From the NCBI GenBank assembly GCA_963736325.1, contig CAVTOG010000011.1, positions 124,001-188,000 of the forward strand: a stretch of 64,000 nt of DNA, given 5' to 3'. The notes below the pieces were generated by a model. That model was not told the origin of the DNA and did not search any database. It saw only the letters and a program-made list of their open reading frames with translations. Shown one piece after another: positions 8,236-17,717 of this stretch. Position numbers and translations under genes: made by a program. Source of the DNA: Actinoallomurus sp963736325. GTDB lineage: Bacteria; Actinomycetota; Actinomycetes; Streptosporangiales; Streptosporangiaceae. Each line of letters begins with the position of its first letter. The first letter of the stretch is position 1.

Positions 8236-9429
8236 CTAGCCCTTCACGCAGATCAGCTGACGGAGGCGGGCGACCACCTCGACCAGGTCGGACTGGGCTT
8301 CGATCACCGACTCGATGTCCTTGTACGCGCCCGGGATCTCGTCGATCACGCCCGAGTCCTTGCGGCATTCGACGCCCTCGGTCTGGGCGATCAGGTCGTC
8401 TACCGTGAAGGACTTCTTGGCCTTCGTGCGGCTCATGCGGCGGCCGGCGCCGTGGGAGGCCGAGTTGAAGGCGGTCTCGTTGCCCAGGCCTCGGACGATG
8501 TACGTGCCCGTGGCCATCGAGCCCGGGATGATGCCCAGGTCGCCGTCGCCCGCGCGGATGGCGCCCTTGCGGGTGACGAGGACCTCGACGTCGTCGTAGG
8601 TCTCCTCCGCCACGTAGTTGTGGTGGCAGGAGATCATGTCGTCCCAGCGGACGCGCTTGCCGGTGAAGAACCTGGTCACGGTGTTCTGGGTCAGGGCCAT
8701 CATCACGGCGCGGTTGCGGCGTGCGTAGTCCTGGGCCCAGAACAGGTCGCGGCGGTACTCCTCCATCTTCGGCGTGCCCTTGATGAACACGGCCAGGTCG
8801 CGGTCGGGCAGGTCCTGGTTGTGCGGCAGGCGCATCGCGGCCTCGATGTGGAACTCGGCCAGTTCCTTGCCGATGTTCCGCGAGCCCGAGTGGAGCACGA
8901 TCCACACCGCGCCCTCGTCATCCGCGCACACTTCGAGGAAGTGGTTGCCGGAGCCGAGGGAGCCCATCTGCGCCGTGGCACGGCCGCGGCGGGAGCGTGC
9001 GACCGGGGCCAGCTCGTCGTAGCCGCTCCAGAACTCGTACCAGCCGCGTTCCTTCAGGCCCGGGACGGCCGACGGGTCGACCGGGTCCTTGTGCGACCCG
9101 CGCCCCACCGGTACCGCCTTCTCGATCTTGGCGCGCAGGCGGCTCAGGTCTTCGGGCAGGTCGTCGACGGTGAGGCTGGACTTGACCGCGGTCATCCCGC
9201 AGCCGATGTCGACCCCGACGGCGGCCGGGGCGACGGCGTCCCGCATCGCGATGACCGATCCGACGGTGGCGCCCTTCCCGTAGTGCACGTCGGGCATGAC
9301 CGCCATGCCGTGGACCCAGGGCAGGTTCGCGACGTTGCGCAGCTGGTCGAGCGCCGCCGACTCGACGTCGGCCGGGTCGGTCCACATCCGGATCGGGACG
9401 TGGCCTCCCTGAAGGGTCTGGTACGGCAT
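8236..9429 (-). CDS. rtcB: RNA-splicing ligase RtcB
   Basis: A 397-residue RtcB. The manganese-binding and guanylylation motifs are all present: MPDVHYGKGATVGSV, DIGCGM, GSGNHFLEV, HSGSRNIGK, CHHN and SHGAGR, the last carrying the guanylylated His. The enzyme joins RNA 2',3'-cyclic phosphate or 3'-phosphate ends to 5'-OH ends using GTP, in tRNA splicing or RNA repair. GGGGGAG precedes the start. No archease or rtcA gene is adjacent. Confidence 0.95.
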   Translation of the reverse strand: MPYQTLQGGHVPIRMWTDPADVESAALDQLRNVANLPWVHGMAVMPDVHYGKGATVGSVIAMRDAVAPAAVGVDIGCGMTAVKSSLTVDDLPEDLSRLRAKIEKAVPVGRGSHKDPVDPSAVPGLKERGWYEFWSGYDELAPVARSRRGRATAQMGSLGSGNHFLEVCADDEGAVWIVLHSGSRNIGKELAEFHIEAAMRLPHNQDLPDRDLAVFIKGTPKMEEYRRDLFWAQDYARRNRAVMMALTQNTVTRFFTGKRVRWDDMISCHHNYVAEETYDDVEVLVTRKGAIRAGDGDLGIIPGSMATGTYIVRGLGNETAFNSASHGAGRRMSRTKAKKSFTVDDLIAQTEGVECRKDSGVIDEIPGAYKDIESVIEAQSDLVEVVARLRQLICVKG

Positions 9430-9553
9430 GAGAGGTCTCCCCCGGAGGCTTCTGAATGTGAATTGAACACCCGCTGACCTGCGGGCCCGTGACGCCGAGT
9501 CGGCGGCGTCACATGATCAAGCTAGGGCTCGCAATTCGGGCGTGCAACTCGAT

Positions 9554-10033
9554 TTACGGCGTCTCTAAGGCGTCGCCGGAGAGCCACGGATAACGCTCGG
9601 TGTCCTTCCCGGCGTAGTCCGGGTCGAGGTAGATGAACACGCGCTGGATCTTCCAGTCGCGGATCTCGAACACGTCGCACCAGCGGCCGGCGGCCCATTC
9701 CGGCACGCCCGAACGCCACGGGCCGTCGCGGTGCTCGCCGTGGCTCGTCCCCTCGCACACGACGACGTCGCCGCCGGAGAAGACCCAGTTGAAGTGCGCG
9801 TAGTGGTGCTCGATCCGGCTGATCGTGGAGCCCACGTCGCCGAACATCCGGCCGATCTCCTCCTTGCCGTTGGCCAGACCCCATTTCGGGAAGTACGCCT
9901 GGGCGTCGTCGGCGAACAGGTCCAGAATGCCGTCGCCGGTGGAGGTGACCCCTCCGTTGTCGAAGGCCTTCAGGTACTCCAGAACGACGGACTTGCGCTG
10001 CTCATCGGTCATCGTCTCTTTGGCCAGGGCCAT
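9554..10033 (-). CDS. SnoaL / NTF2-like fold protein
   Basis: A 159-residue single-domain protein with the SnoaL/NTF2 cone pattern: an N-terminal helix (KSVVLEYLKAFDNGG), ILDLFADDAQAYFPKWG, then strands GGDVVVCEGTSHGEHR and RWCDVFEIRDWKIQRVFIYLDPDYAG. Such proteins are small-molecule isomerases, hydrolases or binding proteins. No catalytic set can be assigned. GGAGACGAGAC precedes the start. Confidence 0.7.
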   Translation of the reverse strand: MALAKETMTDEQRKSVVLEYLKAFDNGGVTSTGDGILDLFADDAQAYFPKWGLANGKEEIGRMFGDVGSTISRIEHHYAHFNWVFSGGDVVVCEGTSHGEHRDGPWRSGVPEWAAGRWCDVFEIRDWKIQRVFIYLDPDYAGKDTERYPWLSGDALETP

Positions 10034-10085
10034 GTCTCGTCTCCGATCGCGATGCGGATGATCACTCGACCATGAGCGTGTCCCG

Positions 10086-11282
10086 CTACTGGAGGAAGGT
10101 CAGGGCGGCCGTGGTGAGGGCCTCGACTCCGGCGGACAGGGTCGGCTCGATCGCCGGGGCGAAGTGCGGCGAGTGGTTACCGGCGGCCTCGTCGTCGGAG
10201 GCGCAGCCGAGTCCCCAGAACACCGACGGGACACCGGCCGAAGAGCCGAAGAGCCCGAAGTCCTCACTGCCCATGATCGGTTGCAGGTCGGCGACGCGCG
10301 ACACGCCGAACCGTTCGGTGAAGGAGGAGGTCAGACGCGCGGTGGCGTCGGGGTCGTTGTACGTGATGGGGAAGGCGCTCAGCACGCGGGTCTCCGGCGG
10401 TCTCGGCGCTCCCGAGGCGGCGGCCTCGGCGGTCAGCACACGCTCGACGGCGGCCAGCACACGGGACATGATCTCCGGGGAGCACGCCCGGATGTTGAGC
10501 GTCATCGTCGCCTCGTCCGGGATGACGTTCTCCGCGTGGCCGGCGTGCAGGCGTGACACCGTGAGCACGGCGCGCTCGGCGGACGGTATCTCGCGCGAGA
10601 CGATCGTCTGGAGGCGCATGACGATGGCCGCGGCGAGGACGATCGGGTCGACGGTGGTGTCCGGCTGGGAGCCGTGGCCGCCGCGGCCGAACAGGCGTAC
10701 CTCCAGGGTCCGGGCGGCCGCGGCCACCTGGCCGGGGTGGTGCAGCAGGGTGCCCGCCGGGTACGGGAAGACGTGCTGGCCGAGCGCGATGTCCGGGGCG
10801 CCGAAGCGCTCGTACAGGCCGTCGTCGAGCATCGCACGCGCGCCGGCGGCGATCTCCTCGGCGGGCTGGAACACCGCGAGCACCGTGCCCCGCCAGTGGT
10901 CGCGCCGGGCCGCGAGCAGGTCCGCGGCGCCGGACAGGCACGTGACGTGCATGTCGTGGCCGCAGGCGTGCATCACCCCCGCCGTGGTGCTGGCGTACGG
11001 CAGGCCCGTCTCCTCCCGTACCTGCAGCGCGTCCATGTCGGCGCGCAGGAGCACGGTCGGCCCGTCGCCGTTGCGCAGCGCGCCCGCCACTCCCGTGCCG
11101 CCGATGCCGGTGGCGACCTCGTAGCCGGCCCGGCGCAGCCGCTCGGCGGCGATCCCGGCCGTACGGGTCTCGGCGAACGCCGGCTCGGGGTTGCGGTGGA
11201 GGTCGCGGTAGAGCTCGGCGAGGTCGTCGCGGGCCTCCGTGCCGAGGCCTGCCGTCATCGTGTCCATGGGGGATTTCGTCAC
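10086..11282 (-). CDS. M20-family amidohydrolase
   Basis: A 398-residue M20D-type metallohydrolase. Metal ligands are seen in RADMDAL, HACGHDMHV and FQPAEEIAAGA, with GHGSQP in the lid domain and MGSEDFG near the C-terminus. These features fit N-acyl-amino-acid, hippurate or indole-acetyl-amino-acid hydrolases. A GTG at 11282 gives the longest frame; an ATG at 11267 is an alternative. The substrate is unknown and no transporter is adjacent. Confidence 0.88.
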   Translation of the reverse strand: MTKSPMDTMTAGLGTEARDDLAELYRDLHRNPEPAFAETRTAGIAAERLRRAGYEVATGIGGTGVAGALRNGDGPTVLLRADMDALQVREETGLPYASTTAGVMHACGHDMHVTCLSGAADLLAARRDHWRGTVLAVFQPAEEIAAGARAMLDDGLYERFGAPDIALGQHVFPYPAGTLLHHPGQVAAAARTLEVRLFGRGGHGSQPDTTVDPIVLAAAIVMRLQTIVSREIPSAERAVLTVSRLHAGHAENVIPDEATMTLNIRACSPEIMSRVLAAVERVLTAEAAASGAPRPPETRVLSAFPITYNDPDATARLTSSFTERFGVSRVADLQPIMGSEDFGLFGSSAGVPSVFWGLGCASDDEAAGNHSPHFAPAIEPTLSAGVEALTTAALTFLQ

Positions 11283-11528
11283 GTCGCCATCCGTTCAACG
11301 TCGAGCGTCCACATTTGGCCGGAAATCAAAGTGAAAAGCACCCTATCGGGTTCCGAAGTGGCCGCCTGATCTGCGCCGAACCATGCCGGCGAGCACGGCA
11401 CCGGCCTCCCATGAAAGAACAGTGGCCCATGCTAAAAGATCATCGAAATTCAGACCTCCAAAGCCCACGGGTTATATGTGACGATTCGCTGGCCGTACCC
11501 CTCCCCGCCAGAGCTCTGAGGAGAGCAC

Positions 11529-12695
11529 ATGCGACGACGCGTGACCGGGGCCGTACTGGGCGGATTAGTCTTCGCCCTGATCCCCTTCCTGCCATCGGCG
11601 GCCACCGCCGCTCCGGTGGACCACTCGCTCCACCGCTCCTGCGCCACCGCGCGGGCCGGGACGGCGAGCTGTGACGCCCTCGTACGCGGCGACGTCGCCC
11701 GGAGCGCCGCGGACGTGCGCGCCGCCAGGACCGCCCCGGCCGGCCTGTCGCCCGGTGAGCTGCAGTCGGCCTACAAGCTGCCGTCGTTCACCGCCGGCAA
11801 GGGGCAGACGGTCGCGGTCGTGGACGCCTTCGACGACCCGACGGCAGAGGCCGACCTCAACGTGTACCGCGCCCAGTACGGGCTCGGCTCCTGCACGACC
11901 GCGAGCGGCTGCTTCAAGAAGGTCGACCAGAACGGCGGCACGTCCTACCCGGTGACCGACCCGGGCTGGGCCCAGGAAATTTCCCTGGACCTCGACATGG
12001 TCTCCGCGGTCTGCCCGGAGTGCAAGATCGTGCTGGTCGAGGCCTCGTCCGCGTCATTCGCCGGCCTCGGCACCGCCGAGAACACCGCGGCGTCGCTCGC
12101 CAACGTGATCAGCAACAGCTACGGCGGCAGCGGGTCCGACACGTCCTTCGGCATGTACTTCAACCACCCGGGCAGGGCCATCACCGCCAGCGCGGGCGAC
12201 TCCGGCGCCGCGGAGTACCCGGGGACGTCCCACTACGTGACCTCGGTCGGTGCCACCTCGCTGCACGTCGCGAACAACGCACGCGGCTGGACCGAGACCG
12301 GGTGGAGCACCGGCGGCTGCGCGGCCGGCGTGCCGCTGGCCGGCCAGGCCGGCGCGAACACCCAGTGCACCAAGCGCGCCTACGCCGACGTCGCCGCGGT
12401 CGGCGACCCCGCGACCGGTGTCGCGGTCTACGACAGCACACCGGCCGGCGGGTCGAGCGGCTGGCTCGTCTTCGGCGGCACCAGCGCCGCCGCCCCGATC
12501 ATCGCCGGCGTGTACGGCCTGGCCGGGAACGCCACGAGCATCGACAACAACTACCCCTACACCCACGCGAGCGCGCTGTTCGACATCCTCACGGGCCCCG
12601 GCGGGGTCTGCACCCCGGCGAAGTGGTGCACGGCCGGGCCCGGCTGGGACGGCCCGACCGGCGTCGGCACGCCGAACGGCACCGGAGGCTTCTGA
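11529..12695 (+). CDS. Secreted S53-like (sedolisin) serine peptidase
   Basis: A 388-residue exported protein with a Sec signal peptide (MRRRVTGAVLGG to about Ala28). The sedolisin triad is visible: Glu and Asp in EISLDLDM, the oxyanion Asp in ASAGDSGA, and the catalytic Ser in GGTSAAAP. SNSYGG is the usual strand motif. It lacks a full-length S53 pro-domain, having only about 55 residues before ELQSAYKLP, so it is a short member of the family. Six or more Cys suggest disulphides outside the cell. Its ribosome site is GAGGAGAGC. Confidence 0.85.
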   Translation: MRRRVTGAVLGGLVFALIPFLPSAATAAPVDHSLHRSCATARAGTASCDALVRGDVARSAADVRAARTAPAGLSPGELQSAYKLPSFTAGKGQTVAVVDAFDDPTAEADLNVYRAQYGLGSCTTASGCFKKVDQNGGTSYPVTDPGWAQEISLDLDMVSAVCPECKIVLVEASSASFAGLGTAENTAASLANVISNSYGGSGSDTSFGMYFNHPGRAITASAGDSGAAEYPGTSHYVTSVGATSLHVANNARGWTETGWSTGGCAAGVPLAGQAGANTQCTKRAYADVAAVGDPATGVAVYDSTPAGGSSGWLVFGGTSAAAPIIAGVYGLAGNATSIDNNYPYTHASALFDILTGPGGVCTPAKWCTAGPGWDGPTGVGTPNGTGGF

Positions 12696-12743
12696 CCGGA
12701 CCGCGGGCCCGACGCCCCCGAGCGGCGGCGGGCCCGCGGAGCC

Positions 12744-12806
12744 TCACTGCACCAAGAAGCCGCCGTCGACGACCATCTGGGCGCACGCGACGTACGAATT
12801 GTCAGG
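12744..12806 (-). pseudogene. Remnant of a short-chain dehydrogenase C-terminus
   Basis: About 20 codons read REPDNSYVACAQMVVDGGFL then VQ-stop. This is the terminal TGxxxxVDGG segment of SDR oxidoreductases, directly downstream of selB on the same strand. The rest of the SDR gene is absent; upstream in this frame is selB. It is a leftover of a deleted gene. Confidence 0.5.
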
Positions 12807-12821
12807 CTCGCGCCGGCGGCG

Positions 12822-14561
12822 TCATTTCCCGATGACCGTTCGGCGGGCGTCGTCGGCGCGCGCGGTGAGGCCGCTGCGGTCGAGGAGTTCGAGCAGCGGG
12901 ATGGCGACGCGGCGGCTGGTGTCCAGCGCCCGGCGCGCCTCGCTGACGGTGAACGGCTGCGGCAGCCCCGCGAGTACCCGTGCCGCCTCGCCGTCGGCGC
13001 CGGGCAGCAGCACGACACCGTCGGCGAGCTTCAGCAGGGCGCCGGCGCGTACGGCGGCGCCGAGCGCGCGGCCGGTGAGACCCAGCTCGGCGAGTCGCTG
13101 GGCCTCCGGCGCGCGGAACGGGTGTTCCTCCAGGTCGGACTGGAGGCGCCGCACCGCGCGGCCGACGGTGGCCGGCAGGGCCGAGCCCGCGGAGGCGTGC
13201 ACACGGCCGCCGTCGAGGCGCAGCGGCGCGACGGTCAGGGCCTCGACCAGGCGGCGGTCGGGCAGGCCGAGCCGCGACCGAGCCGCCTCCACGGGCAGCC
13301 CGGGATCGAGCGGGTCGGCGGCGGCGTGCCGGTCCACCTCCTCGCGCAGGCGTACGCGCAGGGAGGCCCAGTGCTCGGGGTCGGCGAGCCAGTCGCCGTC
13401 GACCGGGTCCGTATCGGGTGCGACGCCCATCGCCACGAGGTCGGGCCGCCGGATGAGGCCGTACCGGCGGATCAGGGCGTCGGCGTCCGGGGTGCCGGCG
13501 GCCAGTTCGCGTGCGCGGGCCGCCGCGGCCCCCCGGCGGCGCAGCGCCGGCGGGCGCACGTCGAGCACCTCGGCACCGGCGATGCGGCGGGCGCCGGGGT
13601 CGCGCAGCAGCGCGCGGTCGCCGATGTGCAGCGGCAGTATGTGGGTGAGGGTGAGCCGCGCGATGTCACCGCCGAGGTGGCGCAGCCGCACGGGGACGGC
13701 GGCGGACCCGATGTGCAACACCGGCTCACGTGCGAATCCGGACTCCCCCATGCCGTCGACGCGCACGTCCACGACGTCGGTACGGGTCCAGCCGCCGCCG
13801 GTGAGGGCCATGCCGCGGGAGACGTCGTCGCGTTCGACGCCGCGCAGGTTGACCGCGACGCGGCTGACCGCGGCCACCATGCCGGTGGTCTCCTTGAGCG
13901 CCTGCAGGCCGCGGATGCGCACCGGGCGGCCGTCGAGCATCAGCTCGTCGCCGGAGCGTACGGTGCCGGCGGGGAGGGTTCCGGTGACGACGGTGCCGCT
14001 GCCCTTGACGGTGAAGGCGCGGTCGACCCAGATCCGCACCGGCGCCTCGGCGCGTGGGGCGGGCAGGCGTGCCGCCAGCCGCGCCAGGGCGGCCCGCAGC
14101 TCGGGGAGCCCCTGTCCGGTGACGCCGCTGACCGCGACCGCCTCGACGTCGCCGAGCGTCGTACGGGCGATCTCCTCGCGGGACCGCGCGAGCGCGTCGG
14201 CGGGGTCGGCGCGGTCCGAGCGCGTGACGACGAGCAGGCCGTGGCGTACGCCGAGCGCGTCGACGGCGGCGAGGTGCTCGGCGGACTGCGGCATCCAGCC
14301 CTCGTCGGCCGCCACGACGATCATCACGGCGGGCACGGGGCCGACGCCGGCCAGCATGTTGGTGACGAACCGCTCGTGGCCGGGGACGTCGACGAAGGCG
14401 AGGACCTCCCCCGACGGAAGCGGGGTCCAGGCGAACCCGAGGTCGATCGTCATGCCGCGCCGCCGCTCCTCGGCCCAGCGGTCCGGCTCCATTCCGGTGA
14501 GGGCGCGTACCAGCGTCGACTTGCCGTGGTCGACGTGGCCGGCGGTCGCGATGACGTGCAC
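12822..14561 (-). CDS. selB: Selenocysteine-specific elongation factor SelB
   Basis: A 579-residue GTPase. G1 is GHVDHGKST (residues 8-16), G3 is DVPGHE and G4 is VTRSD. EF-Tu-like beta barrels follow, then a C-terminal winged-helix region (from about residue 370) of the type that reads the SECIS hairpin. It delivers Sec-tRNA-Sec to UGA codons carrying a SECIS element. The start GTG shares its first base with the selA stop (TAGTG), so the pair is coupled. The open frame extends far upstream only as a shadow of selA. Its client here is fdhA. Confidence 0.96.
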   Translation of the reverse strand: MHVIATAGHVDHGKSTLVRALTGMEPDRWAEERRRGMTIDLGFAWTPLPSGEVLAFVDVPGHERFVTNMLAGVGPVPAVMIVVAADEGWMPQSAEHLAAVDALGVRHGLLVVTRSDRADPADALARSREEIARTTLGDVEAVAVSGVTGQGLPELRAALARLAARLPAPRAEAPVRIWVDRAFTVKGSGTVVTGTLPAGTVRSGDELMLDGRPVRIRGLQALKETTGMVAAVSRVAVNLRGVERDDVSRGMALTGGGWTRTDVVDVRVDGMGESGFAREPVLHIGSAAVPVRLRHLGGDIARLTLTHILPLHIGDRALLRDPGARRIAGAEVLDVRPPALRRRGAAAARARELAAGTPDADALIRRYGLIRRPDLVAMGVAPDTDPVDGDWLADPEHWASLRVRLREEVDRHAAADPLDPGLPVEAARSRLGLPDRRLVEALTVAPLRLDGGRVHASAGSALPATVGRAVRRLQSDLEEHPFRAPEAQRLAELGLTGRALGAAVRAGALLKLADGVVLLPGADGEAARVLAGLPQPFTVSEARRALDTSRRVAIPLLELLDRSGLTARADDARRTVIGK

Positions 14562-15850
14562 TAAGAGCCCTCCGGGAGCACGCTGTCGACGCGCCGGGCG
14601 AATTCCGTGAGGTCGAGGTCGGCGGGCATTCCGCGCAGATCCAGGAGCAGCCGGCCGGCCTCGACGCGGCCGACGATCCCGGCGCGGCGCAGCGGCTCCG
14701 CGTACGCCTCGGGCAGGCTGACGGCGGCGCTCGGCAGCCGGACACCGGGTGCTCCGCCGCCACCGACCCGCGCGACCGACTCGACGGCGAGGGCGTCGCG
14801 GCGGGTGAGCTCCTTGGCGAGGATCTCGGCCCGCTCTCGCAGGCCGCGTACGTCCTCGCGCAACGCGAGTACGGCGGGCGGCTCCGGGCCGCGCACGGAC
14901 GCCTCCAGGGCGGCGAGTGTGATCTTGCCGACGCGCAGCGCGCGGGCGAGCGGGTGGCGGCGCAGCCGCTCGATCAGGTCGGCGCGGCCGAGGAGCAGCC
15001 CGGCCTGGGGGCCGCCGAGGAGCTTGTCGCAGCTGGCCGTCACCAGGTCGGCCCCGTCGGCGAGGGTGGTGGCGGCGTCGGGCTCGTCCGGCAGCACCGG
15101 CTCGGGCGCGAGCAGACCGGAGCCGATGTCGGCGACGACCGGGACGCCGATGCCGCGCAGCTCCCGCACGGACGCCTGCGCGGTGAAGCCTTCGATGCGG
15201 AAGTTCGACGGGTGCACCTTGAGCACGAAGCCCGTCTCGGGCCCGATCGCCTCCGCGTAGTCGGCGGCGGTGGTGCGGTTGGTGGTGCCGACCTCCCTGA
15301 GCCGGGCTCCGGTGGAGACGAGCAGGTCGGGCAGGCGGAACCTGTCGCCGATCTCCACCATCTCGCCGCGGCTGATCACGATCTCCCTGCCCTGCGCGAG
15401 GACCGTGGCGGCCAGAACGAGGGCGGCGGCGTTGTTGTTCACGACGTGCGCCGCCTCGGCCGCCGGGCACGCCTCGACCAGGGCCGCGAGAGCGCCGCGG
15501 CCCCGGCGGCCCCGCCGCCCGGTGGCCAGGTCGAACTCCACGTCCGTGCAGCCCGCCGCGTCGGCCATGGCGTCGCGGGCGGCGCCCGACAGCGGGGCGC
15601 GGCCGAGGTTGGTGTGCAGGAGCACGCCGGTCGCGTTGATCACCGGCCGCAGGCTCGCCGCACCGGCGGGCAGGGACGCCACGGCCGCGTCCGCGACCTC
15701 GGCGGCGGTGAGCTCCCCGGCACGCACGCGCTCCTGCGCGGCCACGACGGCCCCCTTGACGATCGCGCGTCCCAGTCGGCCCTCCGCCTCGGCCAGGCGC
15801 GGGTCGGCGAGCACGGCGTCGGTACGCGGCACGCGGCGGCGGGAGTCCAT
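14561..15850 (-). CDS. selA: L-seryl-tRNA(Sec) selenium transferase SelA
   Basis: A 429-residue PLP enzyme. The N-terminal helical tRNA-binding domain precedes the core with NATGVLLHTNLGRAPL and VVNNNAAAL; the PLP-lysine motif is SCDKLLGGPQAG. It converts Ser-tRNA-Sec to Sec-tRNA-Sec using selenophosphate from SelD. It is the first gene of a leftward selA-selB unit. The C-terminal domain is complete. Length is near the usual 430-460. Confidence 0.96.
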   Translation of the reverse strand: MDSRRRVPRTDAVLADPRLAEAEGRLGRAIVKGAVVAAQERVRAGELTAAEVADAAVASLPAGAASLRPVINATGVLLHTNLGRAPLSGAARDAMADAAGCTDVEFDLATGRRGRRGRGALAALVEACPAAEAAHVVNNNAAALVLAATVLAQGREIVISRGEMVEIGDRFRLPDLLVSTGARLREVGTTNRTTAADYAEAIGPETGFVLKVHPSNFRIEGFTAQASVRELRGIGVPVVADIGSGLLAPEPVLPDEPDAATTLADGADLVTASCDKLLGGPQAGLLLGRADLIERLRRHPLARALRVGKITLAALEASVRGPEPPAVLALREDVRGLRERAEILAKELTRRDALAVESVARVGGGGAPGVRLPSAAVSLPEAYAEPLRRAGIVGRVEAGRLLLDLRGMPADLDLTEFARRVDSVLPEGS

Positions 15851-15980
15851 GCCCGAAATCTATGACCGCGCACCCGCGTTCCGCTACGCGAGGTCACCTT
15901 CGACGCGTCGGGAAATAACGTCACAATGTGGACAGCCGACAGATATTGCCAACGAGGCCCGCCGCTCCGACCATCAACCC

Positions 15981-16712
15981 ATGCCACAGATCCTCCGCAA
16001 GCGATCTCTCCGCCACGCCGCGGTCATGGTGACCGCCATCGCCACCACGCTCATCGGCACGGCCGGCGTCGCCAGTGCCGCGACCGGCACCGTCAACACC
16101 GCCGGCGCCGCCCTCACCGTCCGCGCCGCTCCAGGAACGGGCTACGACGGCTGGGCGTCGGTGGCCGACGGCGCCACGGTCACCATCCTCTGCCAGGCCA
16201 CCGGAAGCTCCGTCACCGGCACGTACGGGACGAGCACCATCTGGGACATGATCTCCGACGGTGGCTTCATCTCCGACGCCTACGTCTACACCGGCTCGGA
16301 CGGCACGGTCGCCCCGACCTGCCCGCGCGCGAGCGCCCCGCCGCGCGCCAACCCCCGCGGCGCCGACGCCGCCATCTCGTACGAGTTCGCGCGGCTCGGC
16401 AGCACCGCCGAGGAGGGCTGGTGCATGCGCTTCCAGGCGCAGGCGTACGGCTGGAGCTCCTCCGGTTTCGCCACCGCCGAGGTGGGTGGCGACTGGATGG
16501 TCGACCACGGCTACATGCACACCACCGGCATCCCGCCGCGCGGTGCGCTGGTCTGGTACCACAACTCGGCCGGAACCGGTCACATCGTGGTGAGCCTCGG
16601 TGAGGGCAAGGTCGTCGGCAGTTCGGTGCCGAACAAGATCGGCACGGACGATTACCTGTACCGCACCGGATACCGCGGCTGGTCGGTCGCGTACTTCCCG
16701 AACGGAGTCTGA
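15981..16712 (+). CDS. Secreted SH3b protein with an NlpC/CHAP-like C-terminal domain
   Basis: A 243-residue exported protein. The signal peptide is followed by a bacterial SH3 domain (about residues 35-105: AGAALTVRAAPGTGYDGWAS). The C-terminal part (about 115-243) holds GWCMRFQAQAYG and, later, GHIVVSLGEGKVVGSS, a Cys-His arrangement like NlpC/P60 or CHAP amidases; the third residue is unclear. It probably binds or cuts peptidoglycan. No ribosome site precedes the ATG at 15981, so the start is uncertain and the mRNA may be leaderless. It diverges from selA. Confidence 0.7.
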   Translation: MPQILRKRSLRHAAVMVTAIATTLIGTAGVASAATGTVNTAGAALTVRAAPGTGYDGWASVADGATVTILCQATGSSVTGTYGTSTIWDMISDGGFISDAYVYTGSDGTVAPTCPRASAPPRANPRGADAAISYEFARLGSTAEEGWCMRFQAQAYGWSSSGFATAEVGGDWMVDHGYMHTTGIPPRGALVWYHNSAGTGHIVVSLGEGKVVGSSVPNKIGTDDYLYRTGYRGWSVAYFPNGV

Positions 16713-16843
16713 CCTCAGGACACCGGCGGACGATCATCGGGAGACTTCACCCCCAGAGAAGCCTTCGATGGTCGACACCGCGCCGGCCGCGTCAGAACGT
16801 ACTCCGGGCTGACGCGGCCGGCGCTCGCCGTCTCCGTACGAGG

Positions 16844-17638
16844 TCAGCCGCCGGCGGGATCCGGGGGGACGTACCGGGCGTTGCGGTCGACGGCCCGGTA
16901 GACGTCGCCGCCGATCGGCTGCCGGAGCTCCTCGGCGAGGTGACCGAGGAGGCCGGCGGCGCGGGCGAGGAGCGCGAACCCACGCAGCAGCTCGACCGGG
17001 AGTCCCAGGTCGGCGAGGGCCGCGCCGCACACGCCCGCGCCGTTGAGGGGAAGGGCACGGCCGAGGACCTGCGGCGCGACCCGGCCGATCGCCTCGAACA
17101 GCGTCAGGTGCGGGCCGAAGAGCCCCTCCTCGCGCGCGATCCGCATGATGACCGGGGTGCGTGGGTCCTCCTGCTTGTGTACCGGGTGGCCGAGCCCGGG
17201 GACGAGTTCGCCGGCCGCCCGGCGGCGTTCGACGGCGTCGCGGGCGAGCGCGTCCCACAGGTCCGGCGTGCCGGGAAGGTCGCCCTCGCGTCCGGCCAGG
17301 ATGTCGGCGAGGAAGCGGCCGGTGTCCTCGGTCACGCCGAGGAACCGTGAGCCGCCGCCGAGCAGGCCCGCGGCCAGCGCCCCCTGCACCGACTCCGGCG
17401 CGGACAGGAAGGTCAGGCGCGCGGCGATCGCGGTGGGGGTGAACCCGTGATCGGCGAGCGCGACGAGCACAGCTTCGAAGAGCCGCACTTCGCCGGTGTT
17501 CGGGCGGCGCAGGGTGACGAGCCAGAACGCCAGCTCGCCGAACCCGACCTCGCCCAGCATCTCGCCGGCGAGGTCACGGCCGAGCAGGCGGATACTGGCC
17601 GCGTCGGAAGTACCGAGCGACGTGGGGTAGTCGGCCAT
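16844..17638 (-). CDS. Citryl-CoA lyase / citrate-synthase-like protein
   Basis: A 264-residue protein homologous to the C-terminal half of citrate synthases. Key segments are PGLGHPVHKQEDPRT (the catalytic-His region) and LNGAGVCGAALADLG. Short proteins of this kind are annotated citryl-CoA lyase. They may cleave or form a citryl- or methylcitryl-type CoA ester. It lies 79 bases after the CaiB-type CoA-transferase on the same strand, which supports a shared CoA-thioester pathway. The ATG at 17638 has GAGGAG upstream. The actual substrate is not known. Confidence 0.72.
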   Translation of the reverse strand: MADYPTSLGTSDAASIRLLGRDLAGEMLGEVGFGELAFWLVTLRRPNTGEVRLFEAVLVALADHGFTPTAIAARLTFLSAPESVQGALAAGLLGGGSRFLGVTEDTGRFLADILAGREGDLPGTPDLWDALARDAVERRRAAGELVPGLGHPVHKQEDPRTPVIMRIAREEGLFGPHLTLFEAIGRVAPQVLGRALPLNGAGVCGAALADLGLPVELLRGFALLARAAGLLGHLAEELRQPIGGDVYRAVDRNARYVPPDPAGG

Positions 17639-17717
17639 GCCGGGGTCTCTCCTCGGGCTGGGCGTGTCCGGTGAGTGTGGGTGGGGCGCGGCAGGCTGAG
17701 GATCCACCGGACACTCC

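Noticed and set aside
13122..14564. A 480-codon open frame antisense to selB, with similar long frames opposite fdhA (60932-63538), prpE and others
   Set aside because: High-GC third-position bias makes long antisense frames common. These have no ribosome site, no family resemblance and low-complexity Arg/Gly/Ala-rich text.
15851..15980. A c-di-AMP (ydaO-type) riboswitch before the SH3b cell-wall protein
   Set aside because: The gap to selA is only 130 bases and I could not fold the conserved core there.
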